Position numbers and translations under genes: made by a program. This document shows, in pieces, positions 15,948-23,679 of a stretch of 37,380 bases of DNA. Within the stretch, counting starts at the first letter, position 1. Each line of letters begins with the position of its first letter. Source of the stretch: Pseudomonadota bacterium (GTDB taxonomy: Bacteria; Myxococcota_A; UBA9042); NCBI GenBank assembly GCA_005792545.1, contig SXRM01000349.1, forward strand, positions 1-37,380, written 5' to 3'. The notes under the pieces are model-generated. The model was not told where the DNA came from. It saw only the letters and a program-made list of their open reading frames with translations, and did not search any database.

Positions 15948-16880
15948 CTACAAGCAGCCTGCGGGCTTGGGAATGCCGGCCACTTTGCAGATGGTGCGAC
16001 CCGGGGCCTTGGGAAACAGCGCGTAGATGTCTTTGGTGGCGACGCCGGTGACTTGTGTGAGCCGGCGGATGTTCGGCGACTGCCCGGTCTGGCCCCAATC
16101 GGCGCGCGCAGCGTCGACCAGTTGCCAGCGGACATCGTCCAACTGCAAGCCGAGCGACACGGCCAGCTTTTCGGCCAGTTCGCGCGTCCAGACCGTGGGG
16201 TCAGCGAGGTGGCCATCGGCCGCGAATGCCACGCCGTTGACCACCATGGCTGCTGGTGCCGGGGCAGAAGGTCCTGTTGCACAGCCGGCCGGTTGGACCT
16301 TGGGTGCGCTCGGTGCAGCGACAAGGGGCCGGCGTTTGGGTCCAAGCGCCGCCGCCAACCTGGCCTTGCGCAGTGCGGCTGGATCCTGGCTTTGCGCCAG
16401 AGCCTGTGCTCCACGGCCGACGTGGCGCAGCAGTTCAAGCATCACGGCCATGCCTTTCTGAACATCGTGGTCGCCTGACGCGCGCATCAGGCCGAACATG
16501 CCCACGGGTTCGACGCTGTCGGCTTTTTGCAGAACGCCACCGGCCTGCGCTGCGATGTGCAGCACGGCTGGCTGGGTCAGCGCCCGCACCGTGTCGAGGA
16601 TAGCGATCGTGGCATCGCCCAGTTGCCGCACGTCGTCCGGGCTGTAGTGCGCAACCACCTTGTGCGCAATCTCGCCGAGTTCGCGGCCAAAGGCGAACCA
16701 GCCCTGCTTCTCCAGCGCATCCAGGCGCACTGTGGCCACGCCCAGCGCCTCGCGCAGGATCGGCGTCATTTCCGCGAGCAGCTCTTCCTGTTTGCGTTGC
16801 CGCTCGACCAGGTACGCGACCTGGGTTTGCAGCGCGTCGATGCGATCGAGCAACGCAAGCTGAGTGGTATCCGAATTCAT
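15948..16880 (-). CDS. DUF1641-DsrC fusion protein
   Basis: This encodes 310 residues. The ATG at 16880 has GGAGG 6 nt upstream and lies 14 bp after the SQR-like stop; longer in-frame starts lie within that gene. Residues 1-40 are a coiled coil. Residues 60-155 fit DUF1641, with DDVRQLGDATIAILDTVRALTQPAVL and PVGMFGLMRASGDHDVQKGM. An Ala/Pro linker spans 166-212. Residues 213-310 are a DsrC/TusE domain: DGHLADPTVWTRELAEKLA, then ALFPKAPGRTICKVAGIPKPAGCL. Both C-terminal cysteines, Cys298 and Cys309, are present 11 residues apart as in DsrC, whereas TusE keeps only the last. The stretch between RRL and LFP is about 7 residues shorter than I recall for DsrAB-linked DsrC, and no DsrAB gene is nearby. 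The domain would carry persulfide or a trisulfide from SQR-like chemistry. Confidence 0.85.
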   Translation of the reverse strand: MNSDTTQLALLDRIDALQTQVAYLVERQRKQEELLAEMTPILREALGVATVRLDALEKQGWFAFGRELGEIAHKVVAHYSPDDVRQLGDATIAILDTVRALTQPAVLHIAAQAGGVLQKADSVEPVGMFGLMRASGDHDVQKGMAVMLELLRHVGRGAQALAQSQDPAALRKARLAAALGPKRRPLVAAPSAPKVQPAGCATGPSAPAPAAMVVNGVAFAADGHLADPTVWTRELAEKLAVSLGLQLDDVRWQLVDAARADWGQTGQSPNIRRLTQVTGVATKDIYALFPKAPGRTICKVAGIPKPAGCL

Positions 16881-16894
16881 GGTGTCCTCCGTGG

Positions 16895-18118
16895 CTACGC
16901 CCATTTGCCGGCCATCAGCATCCGATGGTCGAGCGGGAGTTCTTTGCCGGCCAAAAGCACGTTCCAGTAGATCCACTTGAACGCAAGCTTGCCCCAGTGG
17001 TTGACCGCGCTCTCTTCCAACAGCGTGAACGGCCCCACGCCCGGCAGCGGAAAGCGCCCCGGCAGGGGCTCGGTCGTGTAGTTGAAGTCGATGAGCATGG
17101 CCTTGCCGTGGCCGGTCTCGATAAAGCAGTTGGCGTGGCCGTCGAACTCGGGCAACGGCGGCTGGCCTTCGGTATGGCGAATGATGTTGGTGAACAGCAC
17201 ATCACCCTGGAAATGCGCAACGGCACCGGCCTTGCTCGCCGGCACGTCCGTGGCATCGCCAATGGCGAAAACGTCGGGGTGGTTGCGGCTCTTGAGCGTG
17301 TGCTTGTCGGTCGGAAACCAGCCACCCGCGTCGCCGATGCCCGAGCGCGCGATGGTCTCACTGCCAGCGTGCAACGGAATCGACACCAGCAGGTCGTAGT
17401 CGACCTCGCGGCCGTCGTAGCTCTTGATCTTGCGCGCGGCGCCGTCGACTTCGGCCAGCGCGAATTCGGGCACGACCGAGATGCCGCGCTTGCCCAGCAT
17501 GTCGCCAAGCAATGCAGAAGCTTTGGGTTTGGTGAAGGCGCCCTCCAGCGGGGTCGCGTACACGATCTCGACGTCTTTGCGTACACCGCGCTCGGTCAGG
17601 AAGGCGTCGGCGAGAAACAGGAACTCGAGCGGCGCTACCGGACACTTAATCGGCATTTCGGCGACGTTGAGCACCAAGCGGCCCTTGTCGAACGTCGCCA
17701 GCTTGTCGCGCAACGCCCGTGCGCCCTCGAGCGTGTAGAAGTCGAACGCGCTCTGGCGCCAGCCTTCGTCAACCAGGCCGGGCGTCGCTTCGGGCGTGAC
17801 GCGGCTGCCGGTGGCAATGACCAGCAGGTCGTAGGCCACGTGGTCCCCGCTTTGCAAGTAGACGCGGTGTTCGTCCGGCGCAATGCGGTCCAGTTCGGCC
17901 AACGTGAGTTCGACCCGTGGCTCCAGCAGCCCCCTGCGGCTGCGCTGCAGTTCCGATTCGCGGTAGCCGCCAAATGGCAAGAAAAGCAGGCCCGGCTGGT
18001 ACAGGTGCGCGTCGTCGCGGTCGATGACCTGCACCGCCCATTGGGGCAACGCGCGCACGAGCTTGTTGGCCAGCAGCGTCCCGCCTGTCCCTGCGCCGAG
18101 GATCACAATGCGTTTCAT
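16895..18118 (-). CDS. Sulfide:quinone oxidoreductase-like flavoprotein
   Basis: This encodes 407 residues, starting at the ATG at 18118 with GGAG 6 nt upstream. The FAD-binding motif ILGAGTGGTLLANKL lies at 6-20, a second dinucleotide-type segment YDLLVIATGSRVTPE at 96-110, and VFAIGDATDVPASKAGAVAHFQ at 283-304 is the C-terminal FAD contact. Cys159 in MPIKCPVAP and Cys331 are the only cysteines. They match the two redox cysteines that SQR and flavocytochrome c sulfide dehydrogenase share; the third cysteine of classical SQR is absent. The C-terminal segment NHWGKLAFKWIYWNVLLAG is hydrophobic, as in membrane-bound SQR. It should oxidise sulfide to polysulfide or persulfide and pass electrons to quinone. 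It heads the run with the DUF1641-DsrC and DsrE-like genes. Confidence 0.85.
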   Translation of the reverse strand: MKRIVILGAGTGGTLLANKLVRALPQWAVQVIDRDDAHLYQPGLLFLPFGGYRESELQRSRRGLLEPRVELTLAELDRIAPDEHRVYLQSGDHVAYDLLVIATGSRVTPEATPGLVDEGWRQSAFDFYTLEGARALRDKLATFDKGRLVLNVAEMPIKCPVAPLEFLFLADAFLTERGVRKDVEIVYATPLEGAFTKPKASALLGDMLGKRGISVVPEFALAEVDGAARKIKSYDGREVDYDLLVSIPLHAGSETIARSGIGDAGGWFPTDKHTLKSRNHPDVFAIGDATDVPASKAGAVAHFQGDVLFTNIIRHTEGQPPLPEFDGHANCFIETGHGKAMLIDFNYTTEPLPGRFPLPGVGPFTLLEESAVNHWGKLAFKWIYWNVLLAGKELPLDHRMLMAGKWA

Positions 18119-18321
18119 GGAGGGCTCCGGCGCGTCCGGTGTGCGCGCTTCAGCGGGTTGGAGTCGCGCCAGCCTGCGGTGGATTCGCGAAATCGGCCCG
18201 TCGACGACAAAGCGGTGACGATCGAAGTTGAACGCGCTGAAATGCTTCGGACTCGCCGGCGCGCGATGCGTTCCCTGCCGGACGCAGCTATGCTCGGCCT
18301 GCGCGCGGCGCGAGGCATCCC

Positions 18322-19848
18322 ATGGCGAAAGAGAGCAGGCTGGCAATTTGGTGGACAACGGCATGGGTTGCAGCGTGCGGCCAGGCTGCGGGGCCCGCGG
18401 CAGGCACGGACATAACCCAAGACGCCAATGCCGAAACGACGCAAGCGGACACTGCGACTGCGCCCAAAGACGGTGCTGCCAATGAGGTTGGCAGGGCAAC
18501 GGATGGCGCCACGGGAGACAGCGGCGCCGCCAAAGACGCCGGCACTGTGGAAACGGCCGACGCCGGCCCCAACTGCCCCAAGAACTGCGACGACAGCAAC
18601 CCGTGTACCGACGACGTCTGCGCCGCCACAGGATGCATCAACACGCCAAATACCTTGCCCTGCGACGACAAGAAAACCTGCACGGCCAACGACGTTTGCA
18701 GCGCTGGGGTCTGCAAAGGTAAGGCGGTGTACTGGCAGTCGTCGTTCACCTCACCGCAGCCAGAAGCCTTGAACGCAGTAATGGCGACCGAAGGCGGCTT
18801 CGCAGCGATCGGTCACACCCAGGCCAAGGGCGCGGGCGGCAGCGACGGTTGGCTGCTGTTCCTGAACCAGCACGGTAGCTTGCAGAGCGACCACACCTAC
18901 GGCGGCGACGGTGACGACGTCCTGCGGAGTCTCGCCTGGACCGGCAATGGGTGGATGGCAGTCGGCAGCCGCAAGGCCAAGGGCAGCAAGACCTTTGGCA
19001 CCTGGGCGGTCCAGATCGACAAGGCCGGGACGCTCATTGCCGAAAGTGCACCGCCACCCGACACCGACGAGGAATTGCACGCGGTCGTGCAGTCGCAGAA
19101 CGCTGCGAGCTTCCTGGCTGCCGGATACCGCGACGACAAGAATGGCGACACGCGGCTGCTTTTGCAGCGGCTGGAGCCTTCGGGCGCCAAGCTGTGGGAA
19201 AAAACCCATGGCACCACGCCGTTCAATCCGGCTTGGGACCTGGCGGCCTTGCCCGATGGCGGAGCGGTGGCGGTTGGCGACGTGGCGCCGGGCGGCGGCG
19301 CTTTTCACTTGTGGCTGGTGCGCTTCGACAAAGACGGCAACCAGACCTGGCAGCGCACCTACAAGGACAATGGGGAAGACTGGGGCCGTTCAGTGGCCGT
19401 GCTGCTCGACCCGGCGGGTCAGGTCACCGGCTATGTGGTCGGTGGGTCGCGCAAAGAACCGGGTCAGGCGGAGCGCGCGTGGCTCTTGCGCACTGACGCC
19501 GAGGGCAAGATTCAATGGCAGACGACGCTCTACGCCAAGGGACCGTCGTCGGTGTTGGCCGTGGCACGCGGCACAGGTGCGGACGGCTTTCTGCTCGCTG
19601 GCCGCACACGGTCGCCCGACGGGCCGCTCGCCGGCATGGACCAACTGACAATCTGGCGAACCGACGTCAGCGGCGTGATCAAGTGGCAGACCGCCACCGG
19701 CACCGCCAACAGCGAAGGCCGCGGGCTCGCCGTCCAGGTCGACGGCGCGACAGTGGTCGGCGCGGCTTGGGCGGGAACAGCGGGGGCAACCGACGCCCTG
19801 GCCGTGCGCGCCAGCATCAACGACGGCAAGACCAGCTGCGCGCAGTGA
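18322..19848 (+). CDS. Lipoprotein with one Cys-repeat pair and a beta-propeller
   Basis: This encodes 508 residues, starting at the ATG at 18322 with GAGG 6 nt upstream. The signal peptide ends WVAAC, with lipidation at Cys19. A Thr/Ala/Asp-rich linker spans 20-90. Residues about 88-135 hold one pair of Dicty_CTDC-like repeats: CDDSNPCTDDVC...GC, then CDDKKTCTANDVCSAGVC. The rest is a beta-propeller of roughly seven 50-residue blades with motifs such as GGFAAIGHT, SDGWLL and GAVAVGDVA. The protein is probably exposed on the cell surface. It is divergent from the SQR-like gene across 203 bp; no consensus promoter stands out there. The layout repeats that of the 1719-residue lipoprotein at 29964, in miniature. 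Binding partner unknown. Confidence 0.8.
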   Translation: MAKESRLAIWWTTAWVAACGQAAGPAAGTDITQDANAETTQADTATAPKDGAANEVGRATDGATGDSGAAKDAGTVETADAGPNCPKNCDDSNPCTDDVCAATGCINTPNTLPCDDKKTCTANDVCSAGVCKGKAVYWQSSFTSPQPEALNAVMATEGGFAAIGHTQAKGAGGSDGWLLFLNQHGSLQSDHTYGGDGDDVLRSLAWTGNGWMAVGSRKAKGSKTFGTWAVQIDKAGTLIAESAPPPDTDEELHAVVQSQNAASFLAAGYRDDKNGDTRLLLQRLEPSGAKLWEKTHGTTPFNPAWDLAALPDGGAVAVGDVAPGGGAFHLWLVRFDKDGNQTWQRTYKDNGEDWGRSVAVLLDPAGQVTGYVVGGSRKEPGQAERAWLLRTDAEGKIQWQTTLYAKGPSSVLAVARGTGADGFLLAGRTRSPDGPLAGMDQLTIWRTDVSGVIKWQTATGTANSEGRGLAVQVDGATVVGAAWAGTAGATDALAVRASINDGKTSCAQ

Positions 19849-19854
19849 GGGCCC

Positions 19855-19882
19855 CGCCAAGAACTAGTCGTTCTTTTCGGCG
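19855..19882 (+). terminator. Stem-loop after the propeller lipoprotein
   Basis: CGCC-AAGAAC-TAGTC-GTTCTT-TTC-GGCG forms a 10-bp interrupted stem (19855-19882), starting 6 nt past the stop at 19848. A TTTT run lies inside its 3' arm. It is a plausible terminator, though the uridine tract is short and not downstream of the stem. Confidence 0.5.
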
Positions 19883-19987
19883 CCCGTTTGCTGGCTGGGT
19901 GGGTCGCAAGCTCGCGTCTTTGCAAGCCGACTCGCCGCTCCCGTGTATCCACGGCGATCGAGTAATACGGGACAGGCTCCTAATTGG

Positions 19988-20003
19988 CCGTCACCCGTGA
20001 CGG
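19988..20003. promoter_or_regulatory. 16-bp palindrome upstream of the CMD-family gene
   Basis: CCGTCAC-CC-GTGACGG is a perfect 7-bp inverted repeat with a 2-bp centre, 111 bp before the ATG at 20115. It has the size and symmetry of a dimeric regulator site. No named regulator can be assigned from the sequence. Confidence 0.45.
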
Positions 20004-20114
20004 ACAGATGACGCAACGGGTGGCAAGCACCACCGCGGTGAACCACAATCGGCCCGTGTGTCGCGCACACCGGCCACAAACCGGCGCCGAGCGCGCCAAC
20101 CAGACGGAGCGATC

Positions 20115-20456
20115 ATGAACAACGACGGACCCAAGCCAGGCAAGCTGCCGGGCACTTACCTGAGGTTCATTGAGAAGTTTCCCGAGCTCGGTCAGGCCCA
20201 TGAATCCGTGGCCAAGGCGGTCGACGAGGCCGGGCCGCTGGACCGCAAGACCTGCGAGCTCATCAAGATCGGGCTATCGGTTGGCGCTGGCCTGGAATCG
20301 GCGGTGCGCAGCCACGTGCGGCGGGCGATGCAGCACGGTGCCACCGAGGCCGAGATCGAGCAGGCCGTGATCCTGGCCATGAACACGCTCGGCTTTCCGC
20401 GTACCGTCGCCGCGTGGAGTTGGGCGCGGATGCAGATTGAGCGCGGCGTCGATTGA
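20115..20456 (+). CDS. Carboxymuconolactone decarboxylase (CMD/AhpD-like) family protein without CxxC
   Basis: This encodes 113 residues, starting at the ATG at 20115 with GGAG 6 nt upstream. The family core LDRKTCELIKIGLSVGAGLESAVRSHVRRAMQHGATEAEIEQAVILAMNTLGFPRTVAAWSWA spans residues 41-105 and is all helical. In AhpD-type members the stretch before the His is CxxCxxxH and supplies redox cysteines; here it reads LESAVRSH, so peroxidase or disulfide activity by that route is unlikely. The His (about residue 63) and the Glu upstream are kept, which fits lactone decarboxylase-like or non-redox members. It is convergent with the methyltransferase, 12 bp away. Substrate unknown. Confidence 0.85.
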   Translation: MNNDGPKPGKLPGTYLRFIEKFPELGQAHESVAKAVDEAGPLDRKTCELIKIGLSVGAGLESAVRSHVRRAMQHGATEAEIEQAVILAMNTLGFPRTVAAWSWARMQIERGVD

Positions 20457-20468
20457 GCGAGGCGTTGG

Positions 20469-21218
20469 CTACGGTTTGCGTGCCAGGGCCCAGAAAGACA
20501 GGCCAGGCAGCGGCACGCCGACTGCGCTCGCCGCCGCCGACAGCGCGTTGTCCACCGCCAAAGCTGCGCGCACCGCTTTGGTCACGCCTGCGCCGTGCGA
20601 CCAGGCAATGCCGGGCTTGTGGTCCAGGGGATCGACGGGTTTGACGGCTTCTTTGAGCTTTTGCAGCGCCCGCGGCACCAGCAGGCTGTGAAACAGACCA
20701 CCGGAAGCAACGAGATCCAGCCCCGCGCCGGTCAGCAACGCCCGCGCTTGAGCAGTCGCATAGCGGCGATGGTGGCGCAAGAACACGTCGTGACTGGTGT
20801 ACAGCGGCTGCCACGCCGGAACAGTGAACAGCAGCCAACCGGCCGGCCGCAGCGCATCGCCGACGATGCTGCGGACGAAAGCGTGGTCGTCCTCGACGTG
20901 CTCGGCGACATCGAGCAGCGTCACCAGGTCAAAGGGACCCGCGGGCAGCGTAGTCGTACACGCGACCTTGTCGCCCGAAGTGGATTGGATACGCTCCATC
21001 GTTGACGCGTCGTATTCGGCGTCCCAGCAGGTTACACGCGCGTGCGGGCCGAGTGCGCCCAGCAGCTGACGTGCAAACCAGGCGTCGCCCGCTCCGCCGT
21101 CGAGCACACGATGGGCGGTGGCGGTGACCTTGTGGGCGCGCAGTTGGCCGAGCAGGAACTGGGCGCGGGCCAGTTCCCACGGGTGGCGGGCGCCGTCGCC
21201 GGTTTCGCGCAGGTCCAT
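20469..21218 (-). CDS. Class I SAM-dependent methyltransferase
   Basis: This encodes 249 residues; the ATG at 21218 begins a compact domain, while the longer open frame upstream overlaps the riboswitch on the other strand. GGAG lies 9 nt upstream. Motif I, HRVLDGGAGDAWFARQLL (about 41-58), binds S-adenosylmethionine. WDAEYD supplies the acidic residue at the end of strand 2, and FDLVTLLDVAEHVEDDHAFV is motif IV of the Methyltransf_11/23 type. The C-terminal third, with LLVPRALQKLKEA, resembles methyltransferases that act on lipids or small molecules, but substrate cannot be read. It is divergent from the B12 uptake operon. Confidence 0.85.
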   Translation of the reverse strand: MDLRETGDGARHPWELARAQFLLGQLRAHKVTATAHRVLDGGAGDAWFARQLLGALGPHARVTCWDAEYDASTMERIQSTSGDKVACTTTLPAGPFDLVTLLDVAEHVEDDHAFVRSIVGDALRPAGWLLFTVPAWQPLYTSHDVFLRHHRRYATAQARALLTGAGLDLVASGGLFHSLLVPRALQKLKEAVKPVDPLDHKPGIAWSHGAGVTKAVRAALAVDNALSAAASAVGVPLPGLSFWALARKP

Positions 21219-21301
21219 GGTCGGGGGCTCCGGGCGCCGCGGCGGCGCTGGGCGGACGATAGGCGGGGCGCGGCGGGGCCGCAAGAGAAGGCGAGTGCTG
21301 A

Positions 21302-21317
21302 CTGGGCACGTGCCCAG
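21302..21317. promoter_or_regulatory. Perfect 16-bp palindrome upstream of the B12 promoter
   Basis: CTGGGCACGTGCCCAG at 21302-21317 is fully self-complementary and ends 4 bp before the -35 box. That is a typical activator position, and it could also serve the divergent methyltransferase gene. No regulator is assigned. Confidence 0.5.
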
Positions 21318-21321
21318 CGCA

Positions 21322-21351
21322 TTGACACCGACCGCCCACCCGCGCTCCAAT
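21322..21351 (+). promoter_or_regulatory. Sigma-70 type promoter of the B12 uptake operon
   Basis: A perfect TTGACA (21322-21327) is followed after 18 bp by TCCAAT (21346-21351), 4 of 6 matches to the -10 consensus. Initiation near 21358 would place the riboswitch at the start of the transcript. Confidence 0.6.
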
Positions 21352-21380
21352 CCCACCCGCTCGCGGCGCCCCCCATACCG

Positions 21381-21590
21381 GGGTGCCGGCACCCGCGCGT
21401 TCAGCCGCGTGTGGCGCCTGAGGGAAGCCGGTGCGAATCCGGCGCGGACCCGCCACTGTAAGCAGCAACGGTCGCCAATCGCGCGGCCACAACGCGACGT
21501 CGGGCGCATTTCGCCCCCAAAGGTCACTGGCGCCCCACGCCGGGAAGGCCGACGCCGCGTGCTGCGAGCCAGGAGACCGGCCGCGAGCCA
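21381..21590 (+). promoter_or_regulatory. Cobalamin (adenosylcobalamin) riboswitch
   Basis: The conserved elements occur in order: TGAGGGAAGCCGGTGCGAAT with CCGGC (21419-21443), GGACCCGCCACTGTAAGC (about 21446-21463), the GCC...GGGAAGGC region near 21520-21549, and the B12 box AGCCAGGAGACCGGCC (21567-21582). This is the class that lowers expression of B12 uptake and synthesis genes when cobalamin is abundant. The box ends 51 nt before the first start codon, so control may be at translation or by attenuation; no clear terminator was identified. Downstream genes fit exactly. Edges are approximate. Confidence 0.95.
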
Positions 21591-21633
21591 CCGACCGACG
21601 CGCGCCCCGGGCCATGGGCACGCGGGAGCTGCC

Positions 21634-23679
21634 GTGGTGTCGCCGCCCCGAATTCGCCAGAGCCCGCCGTGGCTGCTTGCGGCATTCGCCTGCGCCATTG
21701 CGGCACGGGCCGCGGCTGACGAGCCACCGGCCGGCCCGGTCGTGCGCCTAAAGCCCAAGTCCGTCGTGGCGCCGAAACCGCTGCTCGCCACCGACCCGAC
21801 TGGCGACGGCGCGCCCATAGCCACCGTCGACGGCGCGCGGATGCGCCAAGGCAGCCGCACGGTCGCTGAAGCGGTCGCCGACCTGCCAGGCGCGCACGCG
21901 CTACAGGTCGGTGGCCCGGGCAGCGCAGCGCAAGTCACGGTGCGCGGTGGCACGACGGACCAGGTGGCGGTGTACTTGGGCGACTCGCCGCTGCCGAATT
22001 GGGACGGTGCCGCGTTCGATCTGGCCGACCTTCCGCTTTTCGCGCTCGATCGGCTCGAGCTGTACCGCGGGGCACCGACGGCGGAGCTGGGCGGTCAGCC
22101 CATTGGCGGCGCGCTACGGCTAGTGCCACGCAGCGCCCGTTCCCGCGAAGTCGAGCTGCGCGCCGACGCCGGCTCGTTCGGCAGCAACGGCATCGAGGCG
22201 GGGTACTCGCACCGTGACCGCCGTTGGCGCGTGTTTTCCGGCGCCCGCTGGCAGCGGTCGCGGGGCAACTTCGACTACGCGCTCGACCCAGGCACGGCGT
22301 TTGACCCGAGCGACGACCGCAGTGCAGTTCGCACCAACAACGAGGCGCAACGCCTAAGCGGCCTTGTCCACGCCGACTTGCGGCTGTCGTCCGGCGCTAC
22401 CGTTGCGGCAACCTGGCTCGGCGCCTCGCTCGACCAGGGCCTCGCCGGGCCGGCGTTGCTGCAAGCGCAGTCCGCGCGTTTCGAGCGGCAACGTCAGGTC
22501 GGCGTTGTCGCTGGTCGCCTGGCCGACGTGGTCGCAGTTGGCGACAACGTCACGTGGTCGGTCGCTGGATCCTGGCTCGACTCCGCCGTCAGCGACCCGT
22601 TTGGCGAGCTCGGACCTGCGCGCGACGATGGCACGCGGACTGCGGGTGCAATGGGGACGGCCGCTTGGACTTCACCCGCGACAGCGGTTGCGGGCGGCGA
22701 AGCAACGCTGCTCACGCGCGCGGAAGGCGGCGCTGCCGATGTCGCCGTGCGCGACCGACGCGCAAGCGGCGGGTCCCCCGTCTCCATGCGAACCGTGGGC
22801 GGAGTCCAGGCTGCGCTGCGCTGGGTTGGCGCCGCGGGTGCGTTGCAGGCGACGCCGGCGGCCGGTGTTCAGGTCGCGCGCTCGAGCGTAGAAGGCACAG
22901 TGCTGGAGGGTGCAGCAGCCACCCTGCCCTGGCACGCGGGCCTCGCGGTCCGCTTTAGCCCGTCGTCGACATGGAGCTTGAGCGCCGGAGCGCGCCGCGC
23001 CACCCGACTGCCCAACTTGCAAGAGTTGTTCGCCGACACGGGCGCGGTGTCCGGCAATCTCACGCTACGGCCGGAGACGGCGCTGTCGGCGGACCTCGGT
23101 GCGACCGCCCAAGGCGCACAAGCTGGCTGGCAGTGGGCGGCCGATATGCGTGCCTTCGCCACTGGGGCCAACGACCTCATCCAATTGGTCCAGGTGGGAC
23201 CGCACCGGGCTCGCTACTTCAACATTGCGACGGCGGATTTGTGGGGCGGCGAGGCGACTCTGCGCGCAGCCATGGGGTCGACCTGGCAGGCAACACTGCA
23301 ACACGCGACACTACTTGGCCGCGACCGCAGCCAGCGCGACCTGTACCACGGCCGTGCCCTGCCTTTGCGACCCCGCAGTAAGTGGCTGGCCGAGTGCCGC
23401 TGGAGTCCGGCACTGCCCGGTCCGCTCGCCACAGAGCTGTGGGCAGCCTGGCGCTGGCAGTCCGGCTACTGGCTCGACGCCGCCAACGAGGTCGCGCTTC
23501 CCGCTCGCGGCTTGTGGTCAGCGGGACTGCAGGCCACGACCCGGGACAACGTCGCGGCAGTCGCCCTGCGCGTCGACAATGTGCTGCATGCCCGCAACTT
23601 CGACCTCGTAGGTTGGCCGTTGCCGGGGCGGACGGTTTGGCTGACCGTGACCTGGCACTTTGCTGCGGGTAAGACATGA
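21634..23679 (+). CDS. btuB: TonB-dependent outer-membrane receptor for B12 (BtuB-like)
   Basis: This encodes 681 residues. I chose the GTG at 21634 (a second GTG is at 21637): GGGAG (21624-21628) lies 5 nt upstream, and the signal peptide PPWLLAAFACAIAARAAA follows. The plug domain shows AVADLPGAHALQVGGPGSAAQVTVRGG and VAVYLGDSPLPNWDGAAFDLADLPLFALDRLELYRG. The rest is a 22-strand barrel pattern ending TVWLTVTWHF with the usual aromatic stretch. The upstream riboswitch and the downstream btuF- and btuCD-like genes identify cobalamin as the cargo. Length is close to or slightly above BtuB. The stop overlaps the next start by 4 nt (ATGA). Confidence 0.92.
   Translation: MVSPPRIRQSPPWLLAAFACAIAARAAADEPPAGPVVRLKPKSVVAPKPLLATDPTGDGAPIATVDGARMRQGSRTVAEAVADLPGAHALQVGGPGSAAQVTVRGGTTDQVAVYLGDSPLPNWDGAAFDLADLPLFALDRLELYRGAPTAELGGQPIGGALRLVPRSARSREVELRADAGSFGSNGIEAGYSHRDRRWRVFSGARWQRSRGNFDYALDPGTAFDPSDDRSAVRTNNEAQRLSGLVHADLRLSSGATVAATWLGASLDQGLAGPALLQAQSARFERQRQVGVVAGRLADVVAVGDNVTWSVAGSWLDSAVSDPFGELGPARDDGTRTAGAMGTAAWTSPATAVAGGEATLLTRAEGGAADVAVRDRRASGGSPVSMRTVGGVQAALRWVGAAGALQATPAAGVQVARSSVEGTVLEGAAATLPWHAGLAVRFSPSSTWSLSAGARRATRLPNLQELFADTGAVSGNLTLRPETALSADLGATAQGAQAGWQWAADMRAFATGANDLIQLVQVGPHRARYFNIATADLWGGEATLRAAMGSTWQATLQHATLLGRDRSQRDLYHGRALPLRPRSKWLAECRWSPALPGPLATELWAAWRWQSGYWLDAANEVALPARGLWSAGLQATTRDNVAAVALRVDNVLHARNFDLVGWPLPGRTVWLTVTWHFAAGKT

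Larger units (their letters stand above)
21219..21633. other. 415-bp divergent intergenic region with riboswitch
   Basis: This region holds a 16-bp palindrome, a promoter and the cobalamin riboswitch of the B12 operon, all on the right side. Nothing was recognised between 21219 and 21301, where the methyltransferase promoter should lie. Confidence 0.7.

Noticed and set aside
13629..16478. 949-codon plus-strand open frame
   Set aside because: It lies antisense to the SPFH, DsrE-like and DUF1641-DsrC genes, which have clear domains and ribosome sites. GC-rich third positions create long antisense frames; its protein has no recognisable motif.
16925..18415. 496-codon plus-strand open frame
   Set aside because: Antisense to the SQR-like gene, whose FAD motifs are intact.
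21219..21953. N-terminal extension of the methyltransferase
   Set aside because: The open frame continues upstream, antisense to the riboswitch and the btuB start, and is Arg/Pro-rich without motifs; the methyltransferase fold is complete from 21218.
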